Part shown: piece after piece, positions 7,566-16,590 of the stretch | Position numbering within the stretch: position 1 is the stretch's first letter | Layout: each line of letters opens with the position of its first letter | Source of the DNA: QHXQ01 sp036389375 | Lineage (GTDB): Bacteria > Acidobacteriota > Blastocatellia > Pyrinomonadales > Pyrinomonadaceae | Length of the DNA stretch: 18,240 bases | Assembly (NCBI GenBank): GCA_036389375.1 | Contig: DASVQA010000215.1 | Location: 1 to 18,240, forward strand | Reading direction: 5' to 3' | Translations under genes and position numbers: made by a program | The notes under the pieces: generated by a model | Database searches by the model: none | The model's input: only the letters and a program-made list of their open reading frames with translations | What the model was told of the DNA's origin: nothing

Positions 7566-8441
7566 ATGTGTAAAGTTTTGCGGGCCGGCGTGCTCGTCTT
7601 GGCGCTGGTTGCAGCGCAGCCGGCCGCGTTTGCGTGGGACGACACGGGGCACATGCTGGTTGCGACCGTAGCCTATCAACGGCTGAACCCGACGGCGAAA
7701 GCGCGCGTTGACGCGTTGACAAAAACGATCCGTTTCTGCGGCAAGACTTATGACGGCGTGACGGTCGCCGTGTGGATGGACGACATCAAGGCCGATTCGA
7801 CGCACGACGACATGCGCGTGTGGCACTACGCCGACTATCCCATCTTCGACGGCGTGCCCGTCGATCCGAACATGAAACCGGACGCGGAGAACGCCGTGGC
7901 GCGCATCAAGTGGGCCGCAGAGACCTTGCGTAAAGGTACAGGCTCGGACAAGCATGACGCCGAAGTGCTGGGCTATCTCATACATCTCGTCGGCGACATA
8001 CATCAGCCGCTCCATGCCGCGACGCGCATCACCAAGCAGAATCCGAAAGGCGACGCGGGCGGCAACGGTTTCAAACTCGTGGGCGTGCCTGACAACCTGC
8101 ACTGGTACTGGGATTCGGCGGCCGGCGCATTCAACTTCTGGTCGCCGCCGCGCCCGCTCGAAGAACGCGACCGCCGGCGGCTGGAAGGTTTCGCCACGAT
8201 GCTCACAGGCGAATTTCCGGCGGAGAAGGCAGTTGACGTGACGACGTTCAGCCCCGACAAGTGGGCGCAAGAGAGCCATCTGCTCGCTGCCAACGTCGTT
8301 TATAATCTGCCGGAGAATACGTTGCCGAGCGAAGCTTACAACACGAAGGCGCGGGCGGTGGCGCGCGAGCGGTTGGCGCTCGCCGGCTACAGGCTGGCGC
8401 AGGTCGTCAACAGCATCTACCCGGATAAGCCTGCGAACTAG
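7566..8441 (+). CDS. Secreted S1/P1-family zinc-dependent nuclease
   Basis: The 291-residue protein should hydrolyse single-stranded DNA and RNA (possibly also 3'-nucleotides) outside the cytoplasm using a trinuclear zinc centre. The signal peptide ends AFA at residue 23, so the mature chain begins with Trp24, the N-terminal zinc ligand of this family. The other expected ligands are present with P1-like spacing: His29, an Asp in WMDDIK (72-73), His87 in VWHYADYP, His140, Asp144 and His150 in HLVGDIHQPLH, then His179 and Asp183 in LHWYWD. AAGGAG at 7553-7558 lies 7 bases before ATG 7566, which decides the start against an in-frame GTG at 7524. It is the last gene of the operon and is followed by a strong terminator. 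Related zinc phospholipase C enzymes share the fold, but the motifs fit S1/P1 nuclease better. Confidence 0.93.
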   Translation: MCKVLRAGVLVLALVAAQPAAFAWDDTGHMLVATVAYQRLNPTAKARVDALTKTIRFCGKTYDGVTVAVWMDDIKADSTHDDMRVWHYADYPIFDGVPVDPNMKPDAENAVARIKWAAETLRKGTGSDKHDAEVLGYLIHLVGDIHQPLHAATRITKQNPKGDAGGNGFKLVGVPDNLHWYWDSAAGAFNFWSPPRPLEERDRRRLEGFATMLTGEFPAEKAVDVTTFSPDKWAQESHLLAANVVYNLPENTLPSEAYNTKARAVARERLALAGYRLAQVVNSIYPDKPAN

Positions 8442-8463
8442 TGGGGCCGAGCGGTCAAACAAA

Positions 8464-8495
8464 AAAAGAGGCGTCTCGTTTGAGACGCCTCTTTT
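8464..8495. terminator. Bidirectional intrinsic terminator between convergent genes
   Basis: A perfect 14-bp stem pairs 8464-8477 with 8482-8495 (GAGACGCCTCTTTT) around a GTTT loop. Its right arm ends in four T on the plus strand, and a run of seven A at 8461-8467 gives a T-run on the minus strand. It sits 22 bases after the nuclease stop and 27 bases beyond the stop of the converging receptor gene, so it can end both transcripts. Confidence 0.93.
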
Positions 8496-8522
8496 GCTTT
8501 GGCGCTTAGTGGCTTGCGCGGT

Positions 8523-11500
8523 TTAGAACTGAAGCTTGAGCGCAAACTGGATGACGCGCGCGGATTCGCCCGTCTGGATGATGGTCTGCGTCGAAGGCGG
8601 CGCGACCGTAGCGCAGCAGGTCTGCGCGAAGACGCTCGATAGGATCGAGGGCGATCCGACCGAAGCGTCGCGCGGGTTGTCGAAGTTTGCGTGGTTCAGT
8701 GCGTTGAACATCTCCGTGCGGAACTGCAAACGCGTCCGCTCCGTGATCTGGAACAGCTTGATAAAACTCAGGTCGAGATTCCAGTAGCCCGGCGCGGTGA
8801 AGATGTTGCGCCCTGCGCCTTCGCGCCCCGGTGCGGGCACGGCGAAGGCGTTGGCGTTGGCAAAGAGCACAGGCCCCGCCACGCCCGGTATCTCTTGCAG
8901 GCGCGGGCGCACGGTCGGATCGAGCAGGACGGCGCGCGATTCGTGGCCGGAGTTGGCGGTGCGTTGCCCGCTGCGGATCGAGAACGGCTCGCCCGACATG
9001 GCGGTGAAGATGCTGTTGATGCTCCAACCGCCGAGGATTTGATTGACGACGCCGTTTGAGTCGCGCAGGAAACGTTTGCTGCGCCCGACGGGCAGTTCCC
9101 ACGCCGCCGCCGTCGTGAAGACGTGGCGACGGTCGAAGTCGGAGCGCGCGCGCTCCTCGCGGAAGTTGCGTATGTCGTTCGGCGTGCGCGAGTTGGTCGT
9201 GGACAGACCGCCGCCCGAAGACGCGCCGACGGGATCGACCGACTGCGTGTCAATGGACTTGCCGAAGGTGTAGGCCATGTTCATGCCAAGCCCGCTTGAG
9301 AAACGGCGGCGCAGCGTGAACTGCGCGGCGTGATAATAGGAGTCGGCGCTGTTGTCGAGATAGGTGATGGTCGAGAACTGTTGGTTCGGCCGAATGTTGA
9401 CGTTCAGCGTGTTGTTCTCAAGCCGCTGCGCGAACGCGCCCGCCGCGTTGGCGGCCGGATCGATCTCGCTGAGCGCACCGGCAGAGTTAACGACCGAAGC
9501 GGTGACGCCGGGAATTGCGAGCAGCGGGATTTGCGACGCGGGGATCGGGTTGGTACAGGTCGCGCCCGTCGGTGCGCCGGAGCGCGTGCCCACGCCGTTC
9601 GGATTGCAGTTACGCCTGAAGTTCTCCTGCATCAACAGGAAGGACGGCAGGAAGGAATCGGGGTTGATCTGGTTGATGTTGTAAGCCATGAAGAGGTGCG
9701 TGCCGCGTCGCCCGACGTAGGCCATCTGGCCGACAAAACCGCCGGGCAGTTCGCGCTGGAAGCTCAAACTCCACTCATGCACGGTTGGCGTCTTCATCAC
9801 GGGCGCAAAGACCGTGATCGGCGGTGCGTTGCCAAACGTCTGCGCGGGCAGCGTCAGGAACGACGAAGGCTTGGTGGTGGGCGGCGCAAGCAGCGTCGGG
9901 AAGCCGCCGGACAGATTGGTGTTCGGTGGCGGCGTACAACCGTTAGTCGCCGTCGTGAAAGGGAAGGTGGACGAACAGGTGACGAGGAGGCCGGGCACGC
10001 GCCCGGCGGCGGCCGTCACCTGAAACGACGAGATCGGATCGTAGGCGATGCCGTAGCCGGCGCGGATGACGCTGTTGCTGTTGCTGCCAAAGAGCGTCCG
10101 CATAAAACCGCTCTTCCAGTTGGGCGAGTAGGCAAAGCCGACGCGCGGGCCCCACAGACCGAACTTGTCGTTCTCGTACCAGCTATCGGCCTTGGCAAAG
10201 GTGACGGGGCCGCGCTGGATGGGCGAGGTTGCGCGCAGCACGTCGCCGCCGCGCGTGGTGGCGGGCGGGTTGACCTCCAAACGCAGACCGTAGTCGAGCG
10301 TCAGGTTCGGGCGCACGCGCCATTCGTCCTGCACGTAGAAGTTGTATTGATTGACGATGTGCTTCTCGGCAAAGAGCGTCACCTGATCGCCGACCTTGAA
10401 GGGCAGGAAGGCGTCCTGATTGAGATTGCCGATGAAGGTCTGCTGAATGACCGCCGGCAGCCCGTACAGGTTATTGATCAAACTGCCGAGCGTGACGTTG
10501 TCCACGCTCGTGTTGATGCCTGAGGCGGCGCGGAAGCCGTCGTTCGTCGTCGTGCCGGAGATAAACGGGTTGCGCGTGCCGGAGGCGAACGTGATGGACG
10601 GCGTGACGTTGATGCCGCCGGGTTGCCCGCGTTGATCCACGTGGCGGTAGAAGCGCGCGTTGACGCCCGCGCGATACAGGTGCGCGCCGCTCGTGATACT
10701 CAGGTTGTCGAGGAACTGCGGGGTCGTGATGATGCGCGCCGTGCGCGGCGTGTTGTTGAACGGCTCGCTGATCGTGTTGAAGTCATAGGGCGGCACGTCG
10801 GGGAAGGCCGGGTTGGCCTCGCCCTGCGTGAAGAGGAAATTGAAGCGCGCGTAGCCGGTCGTTAACTCATTGACGATGCGCGGCGAGAAGACGTGGCGGA
10901 AACTGAGCGCCAGATTCGACGTGCGGCGGAAGACTTCGCCGAGCGGCGCTGCGCCCGGAAAGACCTGTGGCCGACCGTTCAACGGATCGCCCTTGAGCGT
11001 GTTGTAGTCCGAGAACAGGTAGCGCCCGAACATGCTGTTGTTCTCGTTGAAGGTGTGGTCAATGCGCCCGGCAAAGGCCGGCCCCTTGATGCGCGTCGGC
11101 GGATTCCAGAGATAGGCGGCCGTGTTCAAGCCGTCGCCCGCCGTGTTGAAATCGTTGGGCAGGGGATAGGTGTTCAAGAGACCGCCCACGACCGTGTCAA
11201 TGGGGCGCGCGAGCGTGTTGTTGGCGGCGGCGCGCACGTCATAGACGCGGATGCAGCCGAGCGATGTGGCGGTCGCGCAGAGCGGCGCGCGCAGTTGCCC
11301 GTTGGCGGGATCGACGAGCAGGCGATTGTTGCGCGTGATCGTCGTGCCGTTGATGACGAGCGGGTTGGCGGGGTCAGGCACGAAGTAGCGGAAGAGACCT
11401 TGCCGCGCCTCCGCCGTGTAGACGACGGGGATGCCGAAGGTCTGGTCAATCGGCTGCGTGAAGCTGACCTGATTATCCTGATAGCTGCCGAAGAAGAAGG

Positions 11501-12383
11501 TCTTGTTCTTCTTAATAGGCCCGCCGGCTTCGCCGCCGAACTGGTTCAGCTTGATGACGGCCTTGGGCGTCTTGAGCGCGTTCGAGAAGAAGTCGCGCGA
11601 ATTGAGCGCATCGTTGCGCAGGAAGTAGAAGAGGTTGGCGTGCAGGTCGTTTGTGCCGCCGCGCGTGCTCACAGAGATGGACGCGCCGCTATTGCGCCCC
11701 TCTTCGGCGGTCGCGTTGTTGGTCGTGACCTTAAACTCCTGCACGTTGTCCGGGTTGATGCGATAGAGATTGCTGACCGGGTTTGGCACGGACGACTCGT
11801 TGGCCTCGATGCCGTCAATCGTGACGTTATAGGCGCGGTCGCGCGAGCCGTTGACGTGGACGCCGGAGCCTGCACCGCCGAATGAGCGTTGCACGACGCC
11901 CGGTTCAAGCACGAGCAGCGTGAGCGGATTGCGCCCGTTCAAAGGCAGTTGCTCGATGGCCTTCTGCTCGACGACGTTGCCGATGGTGGCATTCGAGGTC
12001 TGCAACTGCTCCTCGCCGGCCTGCACCGTCACCGTCTCGGTCACCTGACCGGGTTCGAGCGCGATGTCTACGGCGAGCGGGGTGTTGATCTGAAGTATGT
12101 TGCCGGTCTTCTGCGTGGTCTTGAAGCCCGCGCGCTCGACCTTGATCGTGTATGCGCCGACGGGCACAGACGGGAAAGCGAAGAGACCGGCATCGGTGGT
12201 GGTCTGCGTCTGCACGACGCCGGTGGCTTCATTCGTGGCGGTGACGGTTGCGCCGGGCACGACCGCGCCGTTCGCGTCCGTGACCGTGCCCGTGATGCTC
12301 GAAGTGCTGGTCTGAGCGGCGACTGCCGCCGCCAGCAACGCACCGAGCAGTAAACAACAGAGCGTGCGGATGGTTCGGGCCAT
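8523..12383 (-). CDS. TonB-dependent receptor, Oar-like, with carboxypeptidase regulatory-like domain
   Basis: This 1286-residue outer-membrane protein has a signal peptide (about 1-23, ending VAA) and a carboxypeptidase-regulatory-like beta-sandwich (about 28-110, with ITGTVTDANGAVVPGATV). A plug-like region carries PLNGRN at 147-152 and VNGSRDRAYNVTIDGIEA, and a long beta-barrel ends in the aromatic residue of FALKLQF. Such receptors import large or scarce substrates using TonB energy; the substrate here cannot be read. No SusD-like lipoprotein is adjacent. Four cysteine clusters lie in the barrel half (LCATATSLGC, TCSS with NGC, NC with TC, TCC), probably in surface loops. An AGGAGG at 12393-12398, 9 bases before the ATG at 12383, fixes the start; the in-frame extension upstream to 12599 is leader. 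It is divergent from a second receptor of the same type. Confidence 0.92.
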   Translation of the reverse strand: MARTIRTLCCLLLGALLAAAVAAQTSTSSITGTVTDANGAVVPGATVTATNEATGVVQTQTTTDAGLFAFPSVPVGAYTIKVERAGFKTTQKTGNILQINTPLAVDIALEPGQVTETVTVQAGEEQLQTSNATIGNVVEQKAIEQLPLNGRNPLTLLVLEPGVVQRSFGGAGSGVHVNGSRDRAYNVTIDGIEANESSVPNPVSNLYRINPDNVQEFKVTTNNATAEEGRNSGASISVSTRGGTNDLHANLFYFLRNDALNSRDFFSNALKTPKAVIKLNQFGGEAGGPIKKNKTFFFGSYQDNQVSFTQPIDQTFGIPVVYTAEARQGLFRYFVPDPANPLVINGTTITRNNRLLVDPANGQLRAPLCATATSLGCIRVYDVRAAANNTLARPIDTVVGGLLNTYPLPNDFNTAGDGLNTAAYLWNPPTRIKGPAFAGRIDHTFNENNSMFGRYLFSDYNTLKGDPLNGRPQVFPGAAPLGEVFRRTSNLALSFRHVFSPRIVNELTTGYARFNFLFTQGEANPAFPDVPPYDFNTISEPFNNTPRTARIITTPQFLDNLSITSGAHLYRAGVNARFYRHVDQRGQPGGINVTPSITFASGTRNPFISGTTTNDGFRAASGINTSVDNVTLGSLINNLYGLPAVIQQTFIGNLNQDAFLPFKVGDQVTLFAEKHIVNQYNFYVQDEWRVRPNLTLDYGLRLEVNPPATTRGGDVLRATSPIQRGPVTFAKADSWYENDKFGLWGPRVGFAYSPNWKSGFMRTLFGSNSNSVIRAGYGIAYDPISSFQVTAAAGRVPGLLVTCSSTFPFTTATNGCTPPPNTNLSGGFPTLLAPPTTKPSSFLTLPAQTFGNAPPITVFAPVMKTPTVHEWSLSFQRELPGGFVGQMAYVGRRGTHLFMAYNINQINPDSFLPSFLLMQENFRRNCNPNGVGTRSGAPTGATCTNPIPASQIPLLAIPGVTASVVNSAGALSEIDPAANAAGAFAQRLENNTLNVNIRPNQQFSTITYLDNSADSYYHAAQFTLRRRFSSGLGMNMAYTFGKSIDTQSVDPVGASSGGGLSTTNSRTPNDIRNFREERARSDFDRRHVFTTAAAWELPVGRSKRFLRDSNGVVNQILGGWSINSIFTAMSGEPFSIRSGQRTANSGHESRAVLLDPTVRPRLQEIPGVAGPVLFANANAFAVPAPGREGAGRNIFTAPGYWNLDLSFIKLFQITERTRLQFRTEMFNALNHANFDNPRDASVGSPSILSSVFAQTCCATVAPPSTQTIIQTGESARVIQFALKLQF

Positions 12384-12600
12384 GGGGAGCTTCCTCCTAA
12401 CTCTGGTTAACTGGCAAACAAGTCGGTGACAACGAAATTGCCGGACAAGTACGCGGACAGGGGCGCACGCCAAACGAGGCGGAATGAGCGATGCAAGAGC
12501 TTTGCGCTTGAGACGGTGTGGTCGTGCTTCGTTCGCGGTCAAGCACGAAAGGTGCAAAAACGTCCGCCGCGAACTGCGCTGCGCCGATGTTGGCCGCAAT

Positions 12601-12630
12601 CATATACAGGCCTCGGGCGCAACACGTCAA
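12601..12630 (-). promoter_or_regulatory. Predicted promoter for the left (minus-strand) receptor
   Basis: On the minus strand, TTGACG (plus coordinates 12625-12630) and TATATG (12601-12606) are separated by 18 bases. A shifted -10, TATGAT at 12599-12604, is also possible. Transcription would start near 12593, giving a leader of about 210 bases before the receptor start at 12383. Confidence 0.55.
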
Positions 12631-12788
12631 GCATTAATCCAAAACCCGGTTGCGCCGGGCCAGTGCCGGGGTCGGGCGACGGCCAGAGGTGGGCTGCGTC
12701 CGAACTTGAGCGCGGCTGCGCGCGTGGCAGCTATCGGGACGGCGCACACGCGCAAGCCGGCTTATGGCTTACATAAAAACTTTTAGAA

Positions 12789-12817
12789 TTGATTATTACA
12801 GACAGGTTCACTAGAAT
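12789..12817 (+). promoter_or_regulatory. Predicted promoter for the right (plus-strand) receptor
   Basis: TTGATT (12789-12794) and TAGAAT (12812-12817) are separated by exactly 17 bases, within an AT-rich island (12776-12818) that contrasts with the GC-rich flanks. Transcription would start near 12824, leaving a leader of about 245 bases before the ATG at 13070. Confidence 0.6.
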
Positions 12818-13032
12818 GGCGGCGCTTGAACAACACCGCAATTGTTTGTTCGCTCCTACGCAGTTTCATAAGGTAACAAAAAGACCTTTCCGCCTTGAGC
12901 CGATACGCGCTCGGGCCTCCGACGGAGCCGCGCGTCTTGAAGCGGCAAGTAACTTCGCAAATGCTTTGGCCCGGATTTCAACCGCGCGGGGGGCAGGTCT
13001 TCCCGGCCCGCCTGCCGTGGCCGCAATGAATA

Positions 13033-13042
13033 ACACATGTGT
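13033..13042. promoter_or_regulatory. 10-bp palindrome upstream of the receptor ribosome binding site
   Basis: ACACATGTGT is a perfect palindrome lying 15 bases before the GGAGG of the right receptor and well downstream of its predicted promoter. It could be an operator acting as a roadblock or a site in the mRNA leader. It is short enough to occur by chance. Confidence 0.3.
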
Positions 13043-13069
13043 CACCCTTTACCACTTGGAGGAACCTTT

Positions 13070-16000
13070 ATGCTCAAGCGAATGCTGACCCTTGTGGTCT
13101 GTCTGCTCGCGCTCAGTTGCACGTTGGTCAGCGCGCAAGAGACCACCGGCTCGCTACTCGGCACAGTCACCGACCCGGCCGGCGCGATTGTGCCGAACGC
13201 CGATGTCACGCTGACTAACACGCAGACCGGCGAGGAGCGCAAAGCACAGACGAACGAGAACGGCGCTTACGTGCTGACGCAGATTCAGCCCGGCACTTAC
13301 GATCTGTCCGTCCGGCTGCAAGGCTTTAAAGAATATGTCAACAAGGGCTTTCAACTGAACGTCAACGACCGTAAGACGCTCAACGTCACGCTTGAGACGG
13401 GCGCGGTCAGCGAGACGGTCACGGTCACGGGCGAGACGCCGCTGATTCAGACGACGCCGACCGTCGGCGACGTGGTTGAGAACCGGCGCGTCGTCGAGTT
13501 GCCGCTCAACAATCGCAACTTTTTGCAGTTGATGACCATCGTGCCCGGTGTGACCAGCAGCGGCGATTCCGAGATCGGCATCGGGTTGACGAACACGATC
13601 AACTTCTCGGTCAACGGCACGCGGCGCAATTCGATCAACTTCCTCGTGGACGGCGTCAGCAACACCGATGTCGGCTCGAACATCACGCTCCTTTCGATTC
13701 CGACCGTTGACTCGATTCAGGAGTTTCGCGTCATCACCTCTGTCCCGACGGCCGAGTTCGGGCGCTCCGGCGGCGGCGTGGTCAATCTGGTCACGCGCGG
13801 CGGCGGGCGCGACTTTCACGGCACGGCCTACGAGTTCCTGCGTAACGACCGGCTCAATGCCAACAGCTTCTTCAACAACGCGAACGGCGTCTTTGGCCCG
13901 AACGATCAACAGGTGCGCCTCGGGCTGAATCAGGCGGGCGAAGCGCGCACGCCGCGCCCCAAACTGCGCTATAACAATTTCGGCTACCTGCTGAGCGGCC
14001 CCGTCTTCATCCCCGGCCACTACAACAAAGAACGCGATAAGACCTTCTTCCTCTTCTCGCAGGAATTTCGCCGCATCATTCGCGCGCCAAGCACCCTCTC
14101 GCCCATCACCGTGCCCAGCCTGCTCGAACGACAGGGCAACTTCTCGGAGGCGGGCAACCTGCCCATCATCGATCCACTGACCGGCGTGCAGTTCCCCGGC
14201 AACATCATTCCGCAGGAGCGCATCAACCCGGCCGCGCGCGCGCTGCTCAGCCTGTTCCCTGATCCGAATATCCCTTCGACCACAGTGGGGCGTGCGCCGA
14301 ACCGCTTCGCTGCTACCACGCCCACGATCCAGAACACGCGGCAGGAGACGGTGCGAATTGACCACAACATCTCCGCGACCAATCGGCTGACGGGGCGCTA
14401 CACGCGCGATCTCTCGCAGACGCGCGAGGTTGGCGGCCTCTTCTTTAACGCGGCCTTCCCGAACATTGCCACGACCGACACCAATGTGCCGGGCGACATC
14501 CTGGCTATCAGCCTGACCAGCAGTTTCGGGCCGTCCATTGTCAACGAGGCGACCTTCAGCTTCTCCGGCAACAAGATCACGACCGACCTGCTGGGCCGCT
14601 ATAACGGCACTGATGTGACCGTCCCGAACCGCGAGTTGTTCACGCAGAACAATTCAGGTCTGCCGCCGGTTATCAACATCACGGGGTTGCAGGGCACGGG
14701 CGCACAACCCACGCTTGGGGCCGGGCAAATCTTCAACATCAAGTATCGCAACTGGAATCCGAAGGATAATGTGACGGTCGTCTATGGGCCGCACACGGTC
14801 AAGTTCGGCGGCGACGTAAGCTTCGAGTCGAAGGACGAGAACGCGTCCAACTTGACGCAAGGCACTTACAGCTTCACGGGCGTGGCCACGCGCGTCGGCG
14901 CAGCCAGTTCCTCCGGCATCGGCTTCGCCGACTTCCTGCTTGGTCGCGCGGGCGCTTACAGCGAGCCGGAGCGCGACGTGCTGCAAAACCTGCGTTTCGG
15001 GCGCACCGAGTTCTACATTCAGGACACTTGGAAGATGCGTCCCAACTTCCAACTCGACTACGGCATACGCTACTACCGCTACCGGCAGGCGCACGACGAG
15101 AACAACGTGCTCGCCACCTTCCTGCCGCGCCTCTACGACCCGCGCCGCGCGCCGACCTGCGCCAACGTCTCGTGCAGCCTGTTCGTCACCAACACGTTCG
15201 ATCTGACCAACGGCTTCGCCTACGCCGGGCAGAACTCGCCCTACGGCCGCCGCGTGCAGAAGAACGACACGAACGATTGGGGCCCGCGCATCGGCTTCGC
15301 GTGGGATCCGCGCAACAATGGCAAGACCGTGCTGCGCGGCGGCTACGGTGTCTATTATGATCAGGCGCTCGTCGGCATCGTCGAGCAGAACTCGTTCACG
15401 ACGCCGCCCTTCAACAACTCGATCAGTCTGACGGGGACGTTCGCCGCCCCGATCCCATTCGGCAATCCGAACGGGATCAACGCCGCCGCCACGCGCGGCA
15501 ATCTCGGCACGGTCAACGCGACGACCGCGCCCTTCGTCACGCCCGTCATCCAGCAATGGTCGCTCACGTGGCAGCAGGAGCCGTTCCGCAACGCCGTCTT
15601 CGAGATCGGCTACTCCGGCTCGGCCGGCAACCACCTGATCCGGCCCGTTGACATCAACGCGCCCACGCCGCAGGAAATCTTAGCGGCGGCGCGCGGCGTG
15701 GCCGGCTGCGACACGGCGCTCGCGGCGGCGAATAATCCGCTCAACTGCATCAACCTCGCGCGCCCCTATCGCGGCTTCGGCTCGATCACCGACCGGCAGA
15801 CGACCGCGACTTCGCGCTATCACGGGCTGCTCAGTTCCTTCCGCATGACGCCGACGCACGGGCTGACGGCGCAGCTCGCCTACACTTGGTCAAAGAGCAT
15901 CACGGATGCGACCAACGACCGCGATGCCATTGACGTGCCGCAGATTCGCACCAACTTCCAGTTGGAGCGCGCCGTCTCAAGGCTCGACCGCACGCACGTC

Positions 16001-16573
16001 TTCGTCGCCAGCTACGTCTATGAAGTGCCGGCCTTCCATTCCGGCTTTGCCGCCAGCACGGCCGGGCGGCTGCTCCTAAGCGGCTGGGAACTCGCCGGCA
16101 TCACAACGGCGCAGACGGGCCTGCCGCTCAACCGCGTCGTGCAGGGCACGGCCACGTTTGCGCGCGGCAGTCGGCCGAATCTCCTGAGCGACCCGACGGA
16201 GAACATCCCCGTCAATCCGAACGGCGGTATCCCTTACGCCTTTAACCCGCTCGCGTTCCGCCCGTCGGCGGTCGGCGAGATCGGCACGGCGGGGCGCTCG
16301 CCCTTCCGTTTCCCCAGCCAGTTCTTCACCGACCTGAACGTGACGAAGAATCTCAACTTCACCGAGCGTTACCGCATGCAACTGCGCGCCGAGTTCTTCA
16401 ACATCTTCAACAAGACGATCTTCAACGACGTGTTCCAGACGATCCCTGATCGTTTGCCGACCGATGCGGCGTTCAACAGCATTCAGAATCTGAGCGCCAT
16501 TACGCAGTTCGGTCAGTTCTTCTCGACGCGCGACCCGCGTCAGATTCAACTCGGCCTGAAGTTCTACTGGTAA
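13070..16573 (+). CDS. TonB-dependent receptor, Oar-like, with carboxypeptidase regulatory-like domain (second copy type)
   Basis: The 1167-residue outer-membrane protein has a signal peptide (about 1-22, ending VSA) and a carboxypeptidase-regulatory-like domain (about 27-112, LLGTVTDPAGAIVPNADV). A plug-like region has PLNNRN at 145-150, FSVNGTRRNSINFLVDGVS and a GRSGGGVVNLVTRGG segment. The barrel ends in GLKFYW, with a terminal aromatic residue. Layout matches its divergent neighbour, but the sequences differ substantially, so they probably serve different substrates. Two cysteine pairs (APTCANVSC; GCDTALAAANNPLNC) lie in likely extracellular loops. GGAGG at 13058-13062, 7 bases before ATG 13070, fixes the start; the longer frame from 13037 crosses the palindrome and ribosome binding site. 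It is followed by a strong terminator, so it is probably transcribed alone. No SusD partner is present. Confidence 0.92.
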   Translation: MLKRMLTLVVCLLALSCTLVSAQETTGSLLGTVTDPAGAIVPNADVTLTNTQTGEERKAQTNENGAYVLTQIQPGTYDLSVRLQGFKEYVNKGFQLNVNDRKTLNVTLETGAVSETVTVTGETPLIQTTPTVGDVVENRRVVELPLNNRNFLQLMTIVPGVTSSGDSEIGIGLTNTINFSVNGTRRNSINFLVDGVSNTDVGSNITLLSIPTVDSIQEFRVITSVPTAEFGRSGGGVVNLVTRGGGRDFHGTAYEFLRNDRLNANSFFNNANGVFGPNDQQVRLGLNQAGEARTPRPKLRYNNFGYLLSGPVFIPGHYNKERDKTFFLFSQEFRRIIRAPSTLSPITVPSLLERQGNFSEAGNLPIIDPLTGVQFPGNIIPQERINPAARALLSLFPDPNIPSTTVGRAPNRFAATTPTIQNTRQETVRIDHNISATNRLTGRYTRDLSQTREVGGLFFNAAFPNIATTDTNVPGDILAISLTSSFGPSIVNEATFSFSGNKITTDLLGRYNGTDVTVPNRELFTQNNSGLPPVINITGLQGTGAQPTLGAGQIFNIKYRNWNPKDNVTVVYGPHTVKFGGDVSFESKDENASNLTQGTYSFTGVATRVGAASSSGIGFADFLLGRAGAYSEPERDVLQNLRFGRTEFYIQDTWKMRPNFQLDYGIRYYRYRQAHDENNVLATFLPRLYDPRRAPTCANVSCSLFVTNTFDLTNGFAYAGQNSPYGRRVQKNDTNDWGPRIGFAWDPRNNGKTVLRGGYGVYYDQALVGIVEQNSFTTPPFNNSISLTGTFAAPIPFGNPNGINAAATRGNLGTVNATTAPFVTPVIQQWSLTWQQEPFRNAVFEIGYSGSAGNHLIRPVDINAPTPQEILAAARGVAGCDTALAAANNPLNCINLARPYRGFGSITDRQTTATSRYHGLLSSFRMTPTHGLTAQLAYTWSKSITDATNDRDAIDVPQIRTNFQLERAVSRLDRTHVFVASYVYEVPAFHSGFAASTAGRLLLSGWELAGITTAQTGLPLNRVVQGTATFARGSRPNLLSDPTENIPVNPNGGIPYAFNPLAFRPSAVGEIGTAGRSPFRFPSQFFTDLNVTKNLNFTERYRMQLRAEFFNIFNKTIFNDVFQTIPDRLPTDAAFNSIQNLSAITQFGQFFSTRDPRQIQLGLKFYW

Positions 16574-16590
16574 GGCCCTTTGACAAATGC

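Larger units (their letters stand above)
12384..13069. other. 686-base non-coding region between divergent receptor genes
   Basis: No convincing gene lies here. Short open frames at 12426-12786 and 12789-13088 have no family resemblance and cross the predicted promoters or ribosome binding sites. The region holds a promoter for each receptor, leaders of roughly 210 and 245 bases, a small GGCAGG/CCTGCC hairpin (12992-13016) and an ACACATGTGT palindrome (13033-13042). The stretch 12640-12780 shows nothing recognisable. I could match no known riboswitch. Confidence 0.7.

Noticed and set aside
7035..8462. 475-codon open frame on the minus strand opposite the AmiE-NamZ fusion and nuclease genes
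   Set aside because: It lies antisense to two genes with complete catalytic motifs, spans the gap between them, and its translation is Arg/His-rich with no recognisable domain. High GC content explains long antisense frames.
10893..11885. 330-codon plus-strand open frame inside the left receptor gene
   Set aside because: It is antisense to a well-supported receptor frame, Arg/Val/Glu-rich, and resembles no family.
12426..12786. Small open frames in the gap between the receptors
   Set aside because: Two overlapping frames are equally open, composition is basic and low in complexity, and the minus-strand promoter crosses them.
12818..13069. Possible c-di-GMP or other riboswitch in the right receptor leader
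   Set aside because: Some bases resemble parts of a GEMM core, but the conserved tetraloop-receptor arrangement and second stem are missing. A covariance-model search would decide.
13080..13125. Lipobox-like LALSC in the right receptor signal peptide
   Set aside because: The residue at -3 is Ala rather than Leu/Val/Ile, and a better signal-peptidase I site (VSA-Q) follows. An outer-membrane receptor barrel is not expected to be a lipoprotein.
13154..14365. 403-codon minus-strand open frame inside the right receptor gene
   Set aside because: It is a shadow of the receptor's carboxypeptidase-like and plug domains, with no ribosome binding site and low-complexity Arg/Ala/Asp composition.
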